Shown here one piece after another: positions 17,491 to 26,528 of a stretch of 50,355 nucleotides of DNA; position 1 is the first letter of the stretch; every line of letters begins with the position of its first letter. The DNA is from Candidatus Aminicenantota bacterium (GTDB lineage: Bacteria; Acidobacteriota; Aminicenantia; Aminicenantales; UBA4085): positions 1 to 50,355 of the forward strand of contig JAPKZG010000042.1 in assembly GCA_026393895.1 (NCBI GenBank), in the 5' to 3' direction. The notes under the pieces are model-generated. The model searched no databases, was not told where the DNA came from, and worked only from the letters and a program-made list of their open reading frames with translations. The position numbers were made by a program, and so were the translations under genes.

Positions 17491-19632
17491 ATGTTAAAGA
17501 AACGAGGGGCGAGGGGATTGGCCGTCGGCGCAGCGGCCCTTCTTATCGTCCTCGGCCTGGACGCGGTTCATGCCTTCCGCCGCCTCGAATGGAAATCGTG
17601 GGACTCCCGGATGAGCGCGTTCGCCGACCCGGCCAAGGCGTCCAAGGATATCGTCCTGATTCTCGTCGATCAATACAGCCTCGATTTTTACGGCAACCAG
17701 GGGATCACCTGGCCGTGGCCGCGGGAACTTTACGGGACGATCGTCCGCCATCTAGCGGCGGGCGGCGCGACGGCCTGTTTTTTCGACATCACCATGACCG
17801 AGGGCTCCCGTTTCGGAGTCGAGGACGATCAGGCGTTTGCGGCCGCGCTCGCGGAAACGGGAAATGTTTTCGTCCCCGTGTTTCTCAGCGCGGAAGCGCC
17901 CGGTAGCGGGCCGGGCGTCGATCCGGCCGGATGGGCTCTATTCCGGACGAAAGCGGCGGGAACATCCGGCCCGGCTCGCGTTTCCAAGCGGGCCGGCGAG
18001 GTATTCCGGTCATTCACTCTTCCCATCCCGGAGATCCTGGGCGCGGCCAGGGGAGCGGCCAATGTTCGGGTCAACCCCGACGGGGATACGATTTATCGCC
18101 GCATCCCTCTCTTTTTCTCCTTCCGCGGAAAAAGCGAGGCGGGTGCAGACGTCCCGGACGAGACTTTTACCGTTCCTTCGGTTCCCTGGGCGCTGGCTTC
18201 CGCTACCAGGCCGGGCCTCGATTCCCGGCCGATTCCGGTCGACGACGAAGGCCGGCTGGTTATCCGCTTTTTCGGACCGGCCGGAACGTACCGCGCCTAT
18301 CCCGCGGCGGCCGTCATCAATTCTTACGCTCAATCCTTGGAAGGCAAAAACCCCCAAGTGCCTCCGCAGGAATTCGCCGGGAAAACGGTCCTGGTCGGCC
18401 TGAGCGCCGTGGGCCTCTTCGACATCAAGGCCAGCCCGCTTTCCGGAGTCGTCCCGGGCGTCGAGATCCAGGCGGCCGCCCTGGACACGATTCTGAACGG
18501 AAAGGGATTCCGTTTTCCGGGACGGCCGGCGACCTGGATTTATATCGGAATCCTCGCCCTGGCCGCCGGGCTGGCGCTCTCCCTTCTCCGGAAGACGGCG
18601 GCCCAGGCGGCGGCGTTTGCCGGTTTTCTTATCCTGCCCGTGTTCGGCGCGGCGGGCGCCTTCAGGGCCGGGTACTGGCTCGATTTCGTCGCCCCGGTCT
18701 CAGCCGTTCTTTTAAGTTTGATCGGCGCGGCCGTCATGAATTACGGCGTCGAAGGACGAGAGCGGCGCTTTCTCAAGGGTGTCTTTCATCATTATTTGAG
18801 CCCGGCCGTCATCGAACGGATTTTGGAAGATCCCGGCCGGCTCCGTCTCGGCGGCGAACAACGGGAAATCACATCGTTTTTTTCCGACGTGGCCGGGTTC
18901 ACCTCGATCTCGGAAGCCCTGGGACCGGCCGACCTGGTCTCCCTTCTCAACGCTTATTTGACCGAGATGACCGATTTGATTCTTGACTCGGGCGGGACGC
19001 TCGACAAGTACGAAGGAGACGCGATCATCGCTTTTTGGAACGCCCCGTTGGACGACCCGGACCACGCTCTCCGGGCCGGCCGGACAGCCTTGGCCTGTCA
19101 GGCCTGCCTGGCCGCGATGGCCCCGGACCTGGAGAAAAAATTCGGCCGGCGGCTTCGGATGCGGATCGGCCTCAATACCGGGCCGGCCATTGTCGGCAAC
19201 ATGGGCTCTTCGCGGCGGTTCGATTACACGGCCATCGGGGACACGATCAACCTGGCCGCCCGGCTGGAAAGCGCCGGGAAACAATACGGCGTCCATCTCC
19301 TGGCGGGCGAGGCGACGGTGGAAAAAGCGGGAGACGCGCTTGTCTCCCGGGAGGTGGACATAATCCGGGTCGTCGGTAAAACGAAGCCCGTCCGGATCTA
19401 CGAGTTGGTCGGAGAACGGGGATCGGTCCCGGAATCGACGGTCCGCCGCCTCGAGCTTTTCCGCCGCGGCCTGGCCCTCTTCCGGGAGCGGGCGTTCGGC
19501 GAGGCCGGGGCCGTTTTGTCCGGGATCGGGGACGATCCGGTCGCCGCGCTGTACCGGGACCGGTGCCGGACACTGACCGAGGCGCCGCCGCCGGACGATT
19601 GGGATTTCGTTTTCAACCTCCAAACCAAATGA
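17491..19632 (+). CDS. CHASE2-domain class III adenylate cyclase
   Basis: Predicted membrane receptor cyclase making cAMP from ATP. After an N-terminal helix there is an extracytoplasmic CHASE2 sensor domain (about residues 30-340; DIVLILVDQYSLDFYG, WPWPRELYGTIV, FFDITM), three membrane helices (about 345-425), and a class III cyclase domain. All catalytic residues are present: metal ligands D466 (FSDVAGFT) and D510 (KYEGDAI), ATP-specifying K506 and D578 (FDYTAIGD), and transition-state N587 and R591 (NLAARLE). A short C-terminal helical tail follows. The start is uncertain: GTG at 17482 is in the same frame and neither has a clear ribosome-binding site. An MBL hydrolase begins 18 nt downstream and a CNBD channel after it. 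Confidence 0.93.
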   Translation: MLKKRGARGLAVGAAALLIVLGLDAVHAFRRLEWKSWDSRMSAFADPAKASKDIVLILVDQYSLDFYGNQGITWPWPRELYGTIVRHLAAGGATACFFDITMTEGSRFGVEDDQAFAAALAETGNVFVPVFLSAEAPGSGPGVDPAGWALFRTKAAGTSGPARVSKRAGEVFRSFTLPIPEILGAARGAANVRVNPDGDTIYRRIPLFFSFRGKSEAGADVPDETFTVPSVPWALASATRPGLDSRPIPVDDEGRLVIRFFGPAGTYRAYPAAAVINSYAQSLEGKNPQVPPQEFAGKTVLVGLSAVGLFDIKASPLSGVVPGVEIQAAALDTILNGKGFRFPGRPATWIYIGILALAAGLALSLLRKTAAQAAAFAGFLILPVFGAAGAFRAGYWLDFVAPVSAVLLSLIGAAVMNYGVEGRERRFLKGVFHHYLSPAVIERILEDPGRLRLGGEQREITSFFSDVAGFTSISEALGPADLVSLLNAYLTEMTDLILDSGGTLDKYEGDAIIAFWNAPLDDPDHALRAGRTALACQACLAAMAPDLEKKFGRRLRMRIGLNTGPAIVGNMGSSRRFDYTAIGDTINLAARLESAGKQYGVHLLAGEATVEKAGDALVSREVDIIRVVGKTKPVRIYELVGERGSVPESTVRRLELFRRGLALFRERAFGEAGAVLSGIGDDPVAALYRDRCRTLTEAPPPDDWDFVFNLQTK

Positions 19633-19650
19633 AGGGAAGGGCAGACAGCG

Positions 19651-20475
19651 ATGCGTATTGAGTTTTTCGGAATCCGGGGAACATCCCCGATCGCCCCCCG
19701 CCGGGGCACGATCTACGGCGGCCACACACCCAGCGCTCTGGTTCGGACCGCCGCCGGGGAGAACCTCGTCGTCGATGCCGGGACGGGATTACTCCCCCTG
19801 GAACACGCCCTTTCCGGCGGAACTTGCACGACATTCCGCCCCTTACATATTTTATTGACCCACTTTCACTTCGATCATGTCAGCGGCCTGCCGTTTTTCC
19901 AAACGCTTTATCGAAAAGACGCGGACCTCCGGTTCTATTCGAACGGGACGTCCGACTCCCTCCGCTGGCGTCTCAAGGCGTTCATGACCGGGCCGTATTT
20001 TCCCGTGGAGTTCGAGTCCTCGTCGTCCCGGAAAGAATATCGCCGCGTCGGCCCGCGGCCGGTCGATATCGGCGGCGTTTTGGTCTCGACGTGCCCCCTC
20101 AACCACCCGCAGGGGTGCGGCGCTTACCGGATCGAGGAAAACGGCCGGTCCGTTGTCTTCGCCACCGATACGGAACACTATGCGGAAGGCGTCGACGCCC
20201 GCCTGGCCGCGTTCGCTCTCGGGGCCGACGTTCTGATCTATGACGCGTCCTACACGCCGGCCGAATACGCGGCCGGGAAAAAAGGGTGGGGGCACAGCAC
20301 CTGGCCCGCCGGGGTCGAGCTCGCCCGGGCGGCCGGCGCGGGAAAACTGATCCTGTCCCATCTGAATCCCGATCACTCGGATGCGAAGATCAAACGACTC
20401 GAGGCCGCCGCCCGCAAAGTGTTTCCCCGTTCCGTTTTCGCCCGCGAGGGGCTGATTCTGCGCCTGGAGAAATAA
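19651..20475 (+). CDS. MBL-fold metallohydrolase, possible cyclic-nucleotide phosphodiesterase
   Basis: The 274-aa protein has the metallo-beta-lactamase metal motif THFHFDH (H71, H73, D75, H76), an upstream VVDAGTGLLPL, the NHPQGCGAYRIEE segment, ATDTEH, YDASYTPAEY with a GWGHST motif, and a late LSHLNPDHSD. This matches a family often labelled class II cAMP phosphodiesterase-like, although few members have been assayed. It lies 18 nt after the adenylate cyclase and 4 nt before a channel with a cyclic-nucleotide-binding domain. A role in degrading the cyclase product is therefore a reasonable inference, not an observation. Other MBL hydrolase activities remain possible. No signal peptide is seen, so it should be cytoplasmic. 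Confidence 0.85.
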   Translation: MRIEFFGIRGTSPIAPRRGTIYGGHTPSALVRTAAGENLVVDAGTGLLPLEHALSGGTCTTFRPLHILLTHFHFDHVSGLPFFQTLYRKDADLRFYSNGTSDSLRWRLKAFMTGPYFPVEFESSSSRKEYRRVGPRPVDIGGVLVSTCPLNHPQGCGAYRIEENGRSVVFATDTEHYAEGVDARLAAFALGADVLIYDASYTPAEYAAGKKGWGHSTWPAGVELARAAGAGKLILSHLNPDHSDAKIKRLEAAARKVFPRSVFAREGLILRLEK

Positions 20476-20479
20476 GGCT

Positions 20480-22087
20480 ATGACCAACGTCGCATCCGTT
20501 CCCGTTTCCGTCTACCAGGACCTGGCCGTTGCCTGCGGCGTCCTGGTCGTCATTGTCGTCCTCTCGGTGCTGGCCCGGTCCGCGTTCAACCGCGTTTCCG
20601 GGACTAAAAAAAAGGGACGGTTGATTTTAATCTCCCGGCTGGCTTTTCCCCTCGTCTCGCTGGGGACGTTGTGGGCCGCCCAAGCGATTCTCAGCCTTTC
20701 CCCGGCCATGGAATCGTACTTGAACGCGGCGACGTTTTTTTTCGTCATCGTCCTCGTCATCCGCCTCGTCGACGGGGCGATCCTGGCCTGGTACACCGAC
20801 CGGCACAAAGCCTATCCCTTGCCGAACGTGCTTCGGGGCCTGGTCCTCGGGATCGTTCTCCTCGTGGCCCTGTTCGCGATCCTGAAGAACATGCTCGCGA
20901 TGGACATATCCAACCTCCTGGCCGGGTCGGCGATTTTAACGGCGGTCATCGGGCTGGCTCTCCAGGGCGTTCTCGGGAACATTCTGGCCGGGATGTCGCT
21001 TCATTTCACCCATGCCTTCAAACAGGGCGATTGGATCAGCCTCGGTACCTACGAGGGCGTCGTCATGGACACAAACTGGAGGGAAACGCGCATCCTCGAC
21101 CGGTCTTCGAACATCGTCATCCTCCCGAACAACGTGGTCAGCGCGGTCGCCCCGGCCGCCGAGGTGCTGGCGGCGATGCTGGAAGCCGCGCGCGAATGCT
21201 CTTTCGTCGTCACCGAACCCAAGCCCAAAGCTTATCTGGCGAGTTACGACGAGACGGGGATCTCCTACACCCTCAAATTCTGGGTTGAGGACTTCGGCCA
21301 GAAGCCAACGATCATCACCGACGTCGGCCGTCTGGTCTGGTACAAGATGCGGCGCCGCGGCTTCGAAGTCGCGGTTTCCTGGACGGACCGGCTGGGGGAG
21401 ATGAAGGAGGCGATTCAAACGGCCGGCGGCGCCGGGGGAGGCGGCCGGATCGGCGGGATGGTAACGGAAGCGCCCGCTGAAGACAAGAAACCGGGTCCCG
21501 GGCTGCGGACGAAAAAAGAATCGGAGGACGACCGGACGGCCGAGGTCCTTCTGGGCTCGACCTTCCTCCGATATCAAGACGGAGAGAAAACCGGGGAGCT
21601 GATGGTCCCGGAATCCGAACTCCGGGCGATGGCCGGCCGGATCCGCCGCTCGGCGTTCACGAAAGGCGAAGTCCTCTTCCGCCAGGGCGACAAGGGTTCG
21701 AGCTGTTTCGTGGTGGCCCGCGGTCGGATCAAGGGCGAGATCGTCTACGAGGAAAACGGCAAGCGGTTCGCCAAGGACTTCGAAGCCGGCCCGGGCGGCC
21801 TATTCGGCGAAATGTCGCTGTTCACGGGCATGCCCCGAACGGCGACCGGGGTCATCGCCGAGGAATCCGAGCTTCTGGAAATTGCGGTCGAGGATTTCCG
21901 GTCGTTGCTTGTCCGGAATCCCGAACCGGCGGAAGCGATTGCCGACATCGTGAGCGCCCGGAACGCCCAAAACAAGGAATTCCTGCTCAAGATCAAGGAA
22001 CTCTCGGCCCAGCAGGTCGAGGACAGCGCCAACCGACATACCGTCCTCGCCTATTTAAAACGGTTCATTCACGGATTGTTGGGATAA
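20480..22087 (+). CDS. MscS-like channel with C-terminal cyclic-nucleotide-binding domain (bCNG type)
   Basis: The 535-aa protein has about four or five N-terminal helices (residues 11-31, 50-72, 80-98, 112-135, 140-165), an MscS pore/beta region (GLALQGVLGNILAGM, FKQGDWISLG, EGVVMDTNWRETRI, NIVILPNN), a glycine- and charge-rich linker (about 310-370), and a cNMP-binding domain (about 385-500). The phosphate-binding cassette is intact: GLFGEMSLFTGMPRTAT, with E444 and R453. After ILPNNVVS the usual beta-strand segment of MscS seems missing, and the sequence goes straight to APAAEVLAAMLEAA. The gene starts 4 nt after the MBL hydrolase and two genes after the cyclase. It is likely an inner-membrane channel gated or tuned by cAMP. 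Confidence 0.9.
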   Translation: MTNVASVPVSVYQDLAVACGVLVVIVVLSVLARSAFNRVSGTKKKGRLILISRLAFPLVSLGTLWAAQAILSLSPAMESYLNAATFFFVIVLVIRLVDGAILAWYTDRHKAYPLPNVLRGLVLGIVLLVALFAILKNMLAMDISNLLAGSAILTAVIGLALQGVLGNILAGMSLHFTHAFKQGDWISLGTYEGVVMDTNWRETRILDRSSNIVILPNNVVSAVAPAAEVLAAMLEAARECSFVVTEPKPKAYLASYDETGISYTLKFWVEDFGQKPTIITDVGRLVWYKMRRRGFEVAVSWTDRLGEMKEAIQTAGGAGGGGRIGGMVTEAPAEDKKPGPGLRTKKESEDDRTAEVLLGSTFLRYQDGEKTGELMVPESELRAMAGRIRRSAFTKGEVLFRQGDKGSSCFVVARGRIKGEIVYEENGKRFAKDFEAGPGGLFGEMSLFTGMPRTATGVIAEESELLEIAVEDFRSLLVRNPEPAEAIADIVSARNAQNKEFLLKIKELSAQQVEDSANRHTVLAYLKRFIHGLLG

Positions 22088-22131
22088 GAAGCGCGCTCGG
22101 ACTCAAACATCCGCCGAACGAACGCCGGAAG

Positions 22132-22160
22132 TGGAAATTCCGGCGCACTTGGGCTAAGAT
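22132..22160 (+). promoter_or_regulatory. Promoter of tRNA-Arg
   Basis: TGGAAA (22132-22137) and TAAGAT (22155-22160) are separated by 17 nt. Transcription would start near 22167, about 15 nt before the mature tRNA 5' end. Confidence 0.6.
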
Positions 22161-22181
22161 GAAAAGGTCCTCTTCGCGAGT

Positions 22182-22259
22182 GCGCCTGTAGCTCAGTATG
22201 GATAGAGCAAGGGATTCCTAATCCCTAGGTCGCCCGTTCGAGCCGGGCCAGGCGCACCA
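22182..22259 (+). tRNA. tRNA-Arg (anticodon CCT), CCA encoded
   Basis: The 7-bp acceptor stem pairs 22182-22188 (GCGCCTG) with 22249-22255 (CAGGCGC), followed by discriminator A and an encoded CCA (22257-22259). The anticodon stem AGGGA/TCCCT encloses TTCCTAA, giving anticodon CCT, which reads AGG. The T loop TTCGAGC and the D-arm TAGCTCAG are normal. Its own promoter candidate lies just upstream. Confidence 0.96.
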
Positions 22260-22336
22260 GGATATAAGGCAAATAATACGCGGATTTTTATTCAACGCCT
22301 ATTCGGGTTCATAAAATCACGGAAAGGAATAAGAGC

Positions 22337-23191
22337 ATGAGATGGCAAGGCCGACGGACAAGCGATAACCTGGAAGACCGGCGGGGTATCAGCGGAAAGC
22401 AAGTGGCCATCGGCGGGGGCATCGGCGGAATCCTCATCGCCGTCCTCTTTGCCCTTCTCGGCGGAAATCCCGACGAGGTGACGCAGATTCTGCAGCCGAC
22501 CAGGATGGAATCGACTTCGGGAGTGAACCAACCGCTCAGCGAAAAAGACAAGCAAATGGGTGATTTCGTCTCGGTCATTCTGGCCGAGACCGAAGATGTC
22601 TGGAACCAGATCTTTCAGCAGGCCGGACACACCTACCGTGAGCCGAAACTCGTCCTGTTCACCGATCAGACGTCGTCGGCCTGCGGATTTGCCGGAGCGG
22701 CATCGGGGCCGTTTTACTGTCCCGGCGACGAAAAGGTTTATCTCGACCTCGGGTTCTTCGAGGAGATGCAGCGCAAACTCGGCGCCCCCGGCGATTTTGC
22801 CCTGGCTTATGTCATCGCCCACGAAGTCGGCCATCACGTTCAGAACCAGCTCGGGATCACCGAGCAGGTGATGGCAAAACAGGGCCAGATGGATGAGGTG
22901 GATTTCAACCGGCTCATGGTCCGGTTGGAACTCCAGGCCGATTTCCTGGCCGGCGTCTGGGCTAATCACGCCCAGCGGATGGCGAATATTCTCGAGGAAG
23001 GGGACATCGAGGAGGGAATCAACGCGGCAGGCGCCGTCGGCGACGACCGGATCATGAAACAGACCCAGGGGTACATTGTCCCCGACGCGTTCACCCACGG
23101 CACTTCGGAACAGCGCGTCCGGTGGTTCGTCAAGGGATTCAAGACCGGCGACATCAACCAGGGTGATACCTTCAACGCGGATCAACTATAA
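22337..23191 (+). CDS. Neutral zinc metallopeptidase (YpfJ/KPN_02809 family)
   Basis: The 284-aa protein has a basic N-terminus (MRWQGRRTSDNLEDRRG), a glycine-rich membrane helix (about residues 25-43), and a zinc peptidase domain. Family motifs are SSACGFAGAASGPFYCPGDEKVYLDL, HEVGHHVQNQLGI (H162, E163, H166), RLELQADFLAGVWA and the C-terminal GTSEQRVRWFVKGF. The substrate of this widespread family is not well known. An AAAGGAA site precedes the ATG. It is separated by 77 nt from the tRNA and is convergent with the GH3 gene (41 nt between stops). Probably periplasm-facing and monocistronic. Confidence 0.93.
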   Translation: MRWQGRRTSDNLEDRRGISGKQVAIGGGIGGILIAVLFALLGGNPDEVTQILQPTRMESTSGVNQPLSEKDKQMGDFVSVILAETEDVWNQIFQQAGHTYREPKLVLFTDQTSSACGFAGAASGPFYCPGDEKVYLDLGFFEEMQRKLGAPGDFALAYVIAHEVGHHVQNQLGITEQVMAKQGQMDEVDFNRLMVRLELQADFLAGVWANHAQRMANILEEGDIEEGINAAGAVGDDRIMKQTQGYIVPDAFTHGTSEQRVRWFVKGFKTGDINQGDTFNADQL

Positions 23192-23232
23192 TCTTTCCGG
23201 ATAAAAGGGGACGGGCGGCGGCGGCCGCCGAT

Positions 23233-25851
23233 TTACCTCACCGTGAGGATCCCCCTGAGCCGAATATCCGCGCTCGAGGCGCCGATCATCAACCGGAAGT
23301 TACCGGGCTCGATTGTCTTTTTTAGATTGAGGTCGAGCATCGACAGCATCTCGGGACGGATTTCGAATCGGATGTCCTTCGTTTCCCCGGGGCGGAGAAA
23401 GATCCTCCGGAATCCTTTTAATTCCTTGACCGGCCGGGCGACCGAAGCCAGCTCATCGCGGATATAAAGTTGGACGACTTCCTCGCCGACGGTATCGCCG
23501 GCGTTGGTGACCCGAAAAGTTACGGCCGTCGTCTCCCCGGCGGAAATTTTTTTCTTTTCGACGGCCAAAGCGCCGTAGGCGAAATCCGTGTAGCTCAGCC
23601 CGTACCCGAAGGGAAAGAGAGGCCGGCCGGTTAAATTAACGTAATCGTCGCCGCGGCCGGTGGGCTTATGATTATAGACGAGCGGCAATTGCCCCTCGAA
23701 GACGGGAAAAGTCACCGGCAGCCGTCCCGCCGGATTGTAATTCCCAAACAACACATCGGCCACGGCCGTTCCCCCGGCTTCGCCCGGGTACCAGGCGTCG
23801 AGAATGCCCGGAACGACATCGATCCAGGCGTTCATCGTGACCGCGCTTCCGCCGACGAGGACGACGATCGTGGGTCGGCCCGTCGCCGCGACCTTCCGGA
23901 TCAATTCCTCCTGGCGTCCGGGGAGACCCAAATAAGCCCGGTCGCGGAACTCGCCTTCTTCCAAGCCGGCCACGATGACGGCCGCTTCGCTTTGGGCCGC
24001 CGCCCGGACGGCTTCGTCCATGGCCCGGTCGCCGTCCCGGGGCACCCCGACATCCCAAACCAGGGTGAAAAACGAATTGCCCTCGGGTTCAAAATATTCA
24101 AGGCGAAGGTCGTAGACGTGTCCTTCTTCGAGTTCGACGCCGGAAGTCAGGGTTCGATGGGAGCGTTTGATCGGATTGTCGATCAGGATCCGGCCGTCGA
24201 GGAACAACCGGTAGCCGTCGTTGCCGTCTATCCCGATGTTGAATTTTCCCGAAACGGGCGCCTTCACCCGGCCCGTCCAGCGGACGGAATAAAAATCGGC
24301 CGGAATTTTTTCGGGATCGGGGGAAACGAGCGTCCATTGAAACTTGATTTGCGGATCGATCCGGATCAGGACGGGAGGCCCGCTCAACGTCACATTGTCG
24401 AAATATTCGCCCCGGAGGCCGCTTTCGCGCCGGCCGTCGACCACGCAGGATAAGGCCTCGGGCGGAATGGGGACGTATTTAACGTCTTCCCGGTCACAGC
24501 CCTTGCCGTAACGAACCTCGGCCGTTTTGCCGATTTTGTTCCGGATGCCGTCGAGGATGCTGATTTTATCGTTCCCGAGCCCGCTGTATCCGCCCAGCCG
24601 CGCTTCGGCCGCGTCCGGGCCGAGAACGGCGATGGATTTGAGGCCGCGCCGGAGCGGAAGAACCCGGCCTTCGTTCTTCAGCAGGACGATCGATTCCCGG
24701 GCGGCGCGAAGCGCCAGGGCGCGGTGGGACGGGTGGCCGTTCCAACGTTCGGCTTCTCCGGGATCGACAAAGGGATCGTCGAACAATCCCAATTCGAACT
24801 TCTTCCGCAGTACCCGGGTGACCGCCCGGTCGATCGTAGCGGCGTCGATCCTCCCGTCATAAAAAGGCGGCGAAAAGAGCTTTTCCTGATCGAGTTGTGT
24901 CTGGAAAATCACGTCCAGGCCCGCGGCGATCGCCCGGACCGCGGCTTCGGCGCAGTTCCCAGCCGTAAAATGAAGGACATTCGCCCCGCCGACGGCGGCG
25001 GCATCCGAGATAACGAATCCCTTGAAGCCCCATTCGGTTTTGAGGAGCCGGTTGAGCAGCCATTCCTGGGCCGAAGCCGATCTCCCGTCGAGCGAATTAT
25101 AGGAAGTCATCACCGAGCGAGAACCGCCGCGCAGCAGGCAGGCCTCGAAGGGGGGAAGGTACAATTCCCGAAGCAGGCGCTCGTTCCAATGGATCGGATA
25201 GCTGTCCCGACCGCCCGCGCCGACGTTGGCCAGCAGATGTTTCGGGGTCGTGATCACGCCCGCTTTCTCGAATTCCGAAACGAAGGCCGCTCCCATTTCC
25301 GCCGAAAGATACGGGTCTTCGCCGTAGGTTTCCTCGGTCCGTCCCCAACGGACGTCGTCGGCGATATTGACGACGGGGGAGAGGACCTGCCGGATGCCGC
25401 GCGTTTTCGTCTCCCGGGCGATGGCCGCCGCCACCCGGCCCATCAAGGCCGAATCGAACGTCGCGGCCAGGGCGATCGCCTGGGGAAAAGCCGTGGCGCC
25501 GGGTTGGACCAACCCGTGCAACGCCTCTTCAAAGGGGATGATCGGAATTCCCAGCCGGCTTTGTTCCTTGAAGAACCGCTGGATCTCGTTGACCCTGCGG
25601 GCGGTCTCGATCGCCGGTTCCGTCCCCGCGACCCCGACCTGAAGACCGAAGATCCCGGATTTCAGGTTTTCCGCCCCGAGATCGAGCGAACCGGGGACCA
25701 TGAACAGCTGGCGGAATTTTTCCTCCGGCGTCATGCGGCCGAGTAAATCCTTTACCCGGTCCTCCACCGGGGCCTTCGGGTCCCTGTAGACTTGCCCGGG
25801 ACACGGAAGGAGGATGCCGAGGATTCCCAGAAACGTAAGGATGACTCTCAT
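23233..25851 (-). CDS. Secreted GH3 beta-glycosidase with inserted PA14 domain
   Basis: The 872-aa protein begins with a signal peptide (MRVILTFLGILGILLPCPGQ). The GH3 N-terminal TIM barrel (about 30-350) has EDPYLSAEMGAAFVSEFEKAGV, KHLLANVGAGG, and the nucleophile Asp in KGFVISDAAAVGG (near residue 282). The C-terminal alpha/beta sandwich is split by a PA14 domain (RGEYFDNVTLSGPP through FTLVWDVG), as in several beta-glucosidases and xylosidases. A fibronectin-III-like domain ends the protein (VTNAGDTVGEEVVQLYIRD, LKGFRRIFLRPGET). It probably removes terminal sugars from plant or microbial oligosaccharides in the periplasm; sugar specificity cannot be read here. It is transcribed alone, divergent from the flavodoxin gene. 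Confidence 0.94.
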   Translation of the reverse strand: MRVILTFLGILGILLPCPGQVYRDPKAPVEDRVKDLLGRMTPEEKFRQLFMVPGSLDLGAENLKSGIFGLQVGVAGTEPAIETARRVNEIQRFFKEQSRLGIPIIPFEEALHGLVQPGATAFPQAIALAATFDSALMGRVAAAIARETKTRGIRQVLSPVVNIADDVRWGRTEETYGEDPYLSAEMGAAFVSEFEKAGVITTPKHLLANVGAGGRDSYPIHWNERLLRELYLPPFEACLLRGGSRSVMTSYNSLDGRSASAQEWLLNRLLKTEWGFKGFVISDAAAVGGANVLHFTAGNCAEAAVRAIAAGLDVIFQTQLDQEKLFSPPFYDGRIDAATIDRAVTRVLRKKFELGLFDDPFVDPGEAERWNGHPSHRALALRAARESIVLLKNEGRVLPLRRGLKSIAVLGPDAAEARLGGYSGLGNDKISILDGIRNKIGKTAEVRYGKGCDREDVKYVPIPPEALSCVVDGRRESGLRGEYFDNVTLSGPPVLIRIDPQIKFQWTLVSPDPEKIPADFYSVRWTGRVKAPVSGKFNIGIDGNDGYRLFLDGRILIDNPIKRSHRTLTSGVELEEGHVYDLRLEYFEPEGNSFFTLVWDVGVPRDGDRAMDEAVRAAAQSEAAVIVAGLEEGEFRDRAYLGLPGRQEELIRKVAATGRPTIVVLVGGSAVTMNAWIDVVPGILDAWYPGEAGGTAVADVLFGNYNPAGRLPVTFPVFEGQLPLVYNHKPTGRGDDYVNLTGRPLFPFGYGLSYTDFAYGALAVEKKKISAGETTAVTFRVTNAGDTVGEEVVQLYIRDELASVARPVKELKGFRRIFLRPGETKDIRFEIRPEMLSMLDLNLKKTIEPGNFRLMIGASSADIRLRGILTVR

Positions 25852-25890
25852 GGTCCCTTCACTTCTCTTGGAATAGAGGAACGGATTTCA

Positions 25891-25899
25891 TGCTATCAT
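25891..25899 (+). promoter_or_regulatory. Extended -10 promoter candidate for the flavodoxin gene
   Basis: TGC followed by TATCAT (25894-25899) forms an extended -10; the best upstream TTGGAA is 20 nt away, which is long. Transcription would start near 25906, and a GGAGG ribosome-binding site lies at 25909-25913 before the ATG at 25919. Confidence 0.45.
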
Positions 25900-25918
25900 A
25901 CAGCCTTCGGAGGCGTCC

Positions 25919-26428
25919 ATGCCCAAAGCGCTGGTCGTTTATTATTCCCGCACGGGAAACACGAAGAAGATGGCCGTCCGGGTCGCCGGCGCCCTGAAAG
26001 ATTCCGGCCTCCCGACCGATCTGAAAAAAGTCGAGGAAACTGCCCCTTCCGACCTCCTTTCGTATGATCTCATCCTCGTCGGGTCCCCGGTTTATTACGG
26101 GACCATGGCCTGGCCGGTCAAGAAGCTGCTGGACGAAAGCGTCAAATTTCACGGAAAACTCAAGGGTAAGGTCGGCGGCGCCTTCGTTTCCTCAGGAAAC
26201 CCGTCCGGCGGGAAGGAGACCGCGGTGTTGGACATCCTCAAGTCCCTGTTGATTCACGGGATGATCGTCCAGGGGGATCATAAGGGCGACCACTACGGTC
26301 CGGCCGCCGTCCATGCTCCCGTCGATCGGGATCTGAAAAGTTTGGACGACTATGCGGCCAAGCTCGCCGCTTTAACCGGGCGCCTGTTTCCGGCCTCCGA
26401 CGCTAAAACGCCCGGAAAGAAACGTTAG
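25919..26428 (+). CDS. Flavodoxin-like protein
   Basis: FMN-binding fold of 169 aa. The phosphate loop YYSRTGNTKKMA (about residues 8-19) binds FMN phosphate; the SPVYYGTMAWPVKKLLDE and SSGNPSGGKETAVLDILKSLLIHGM segments resemble the NAD(P)H-quinone oxidoreductase/flavodoxin group (WrbA/YhdB-like). The C-terminus is Lys-rich. It is a cytoplasmic electron carrier or flavin reductase. It ends with TAG and is followed after about 100 nt by a membrane TPR gene. With the ferredoxin at 27250 and the pyruvate oxidoreductase at 36.6-39.5 kb it may belong to the low-potential electron pool (inference). Confidence 0.85.
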   Translation: MPKALVVYYSRTGNTKKMAVRVAGALKDSGLPTDLKKVEETAPSDLLSYDLILVGSPVYYGTMAWPVKKLLDESVKFHGKLKGKVGGAFVSSGNPSGGKETAVLDILKSLLIHGMIVQGDHKGDHYGPAAVHAPVDRDLKSLDDYAAKLAALTGRLFPASDAKTPGKKR

Positions 26429-26528
26429 AGATTCGGGGCCGGTCCCGCCTCCGGCTTGGCTTTTTCGGCCCGATGTGGTAAAAAATGGACTCTTTTTCGA
26501 TCGCGATTCGAGGAAAGGAATCTTTTTC

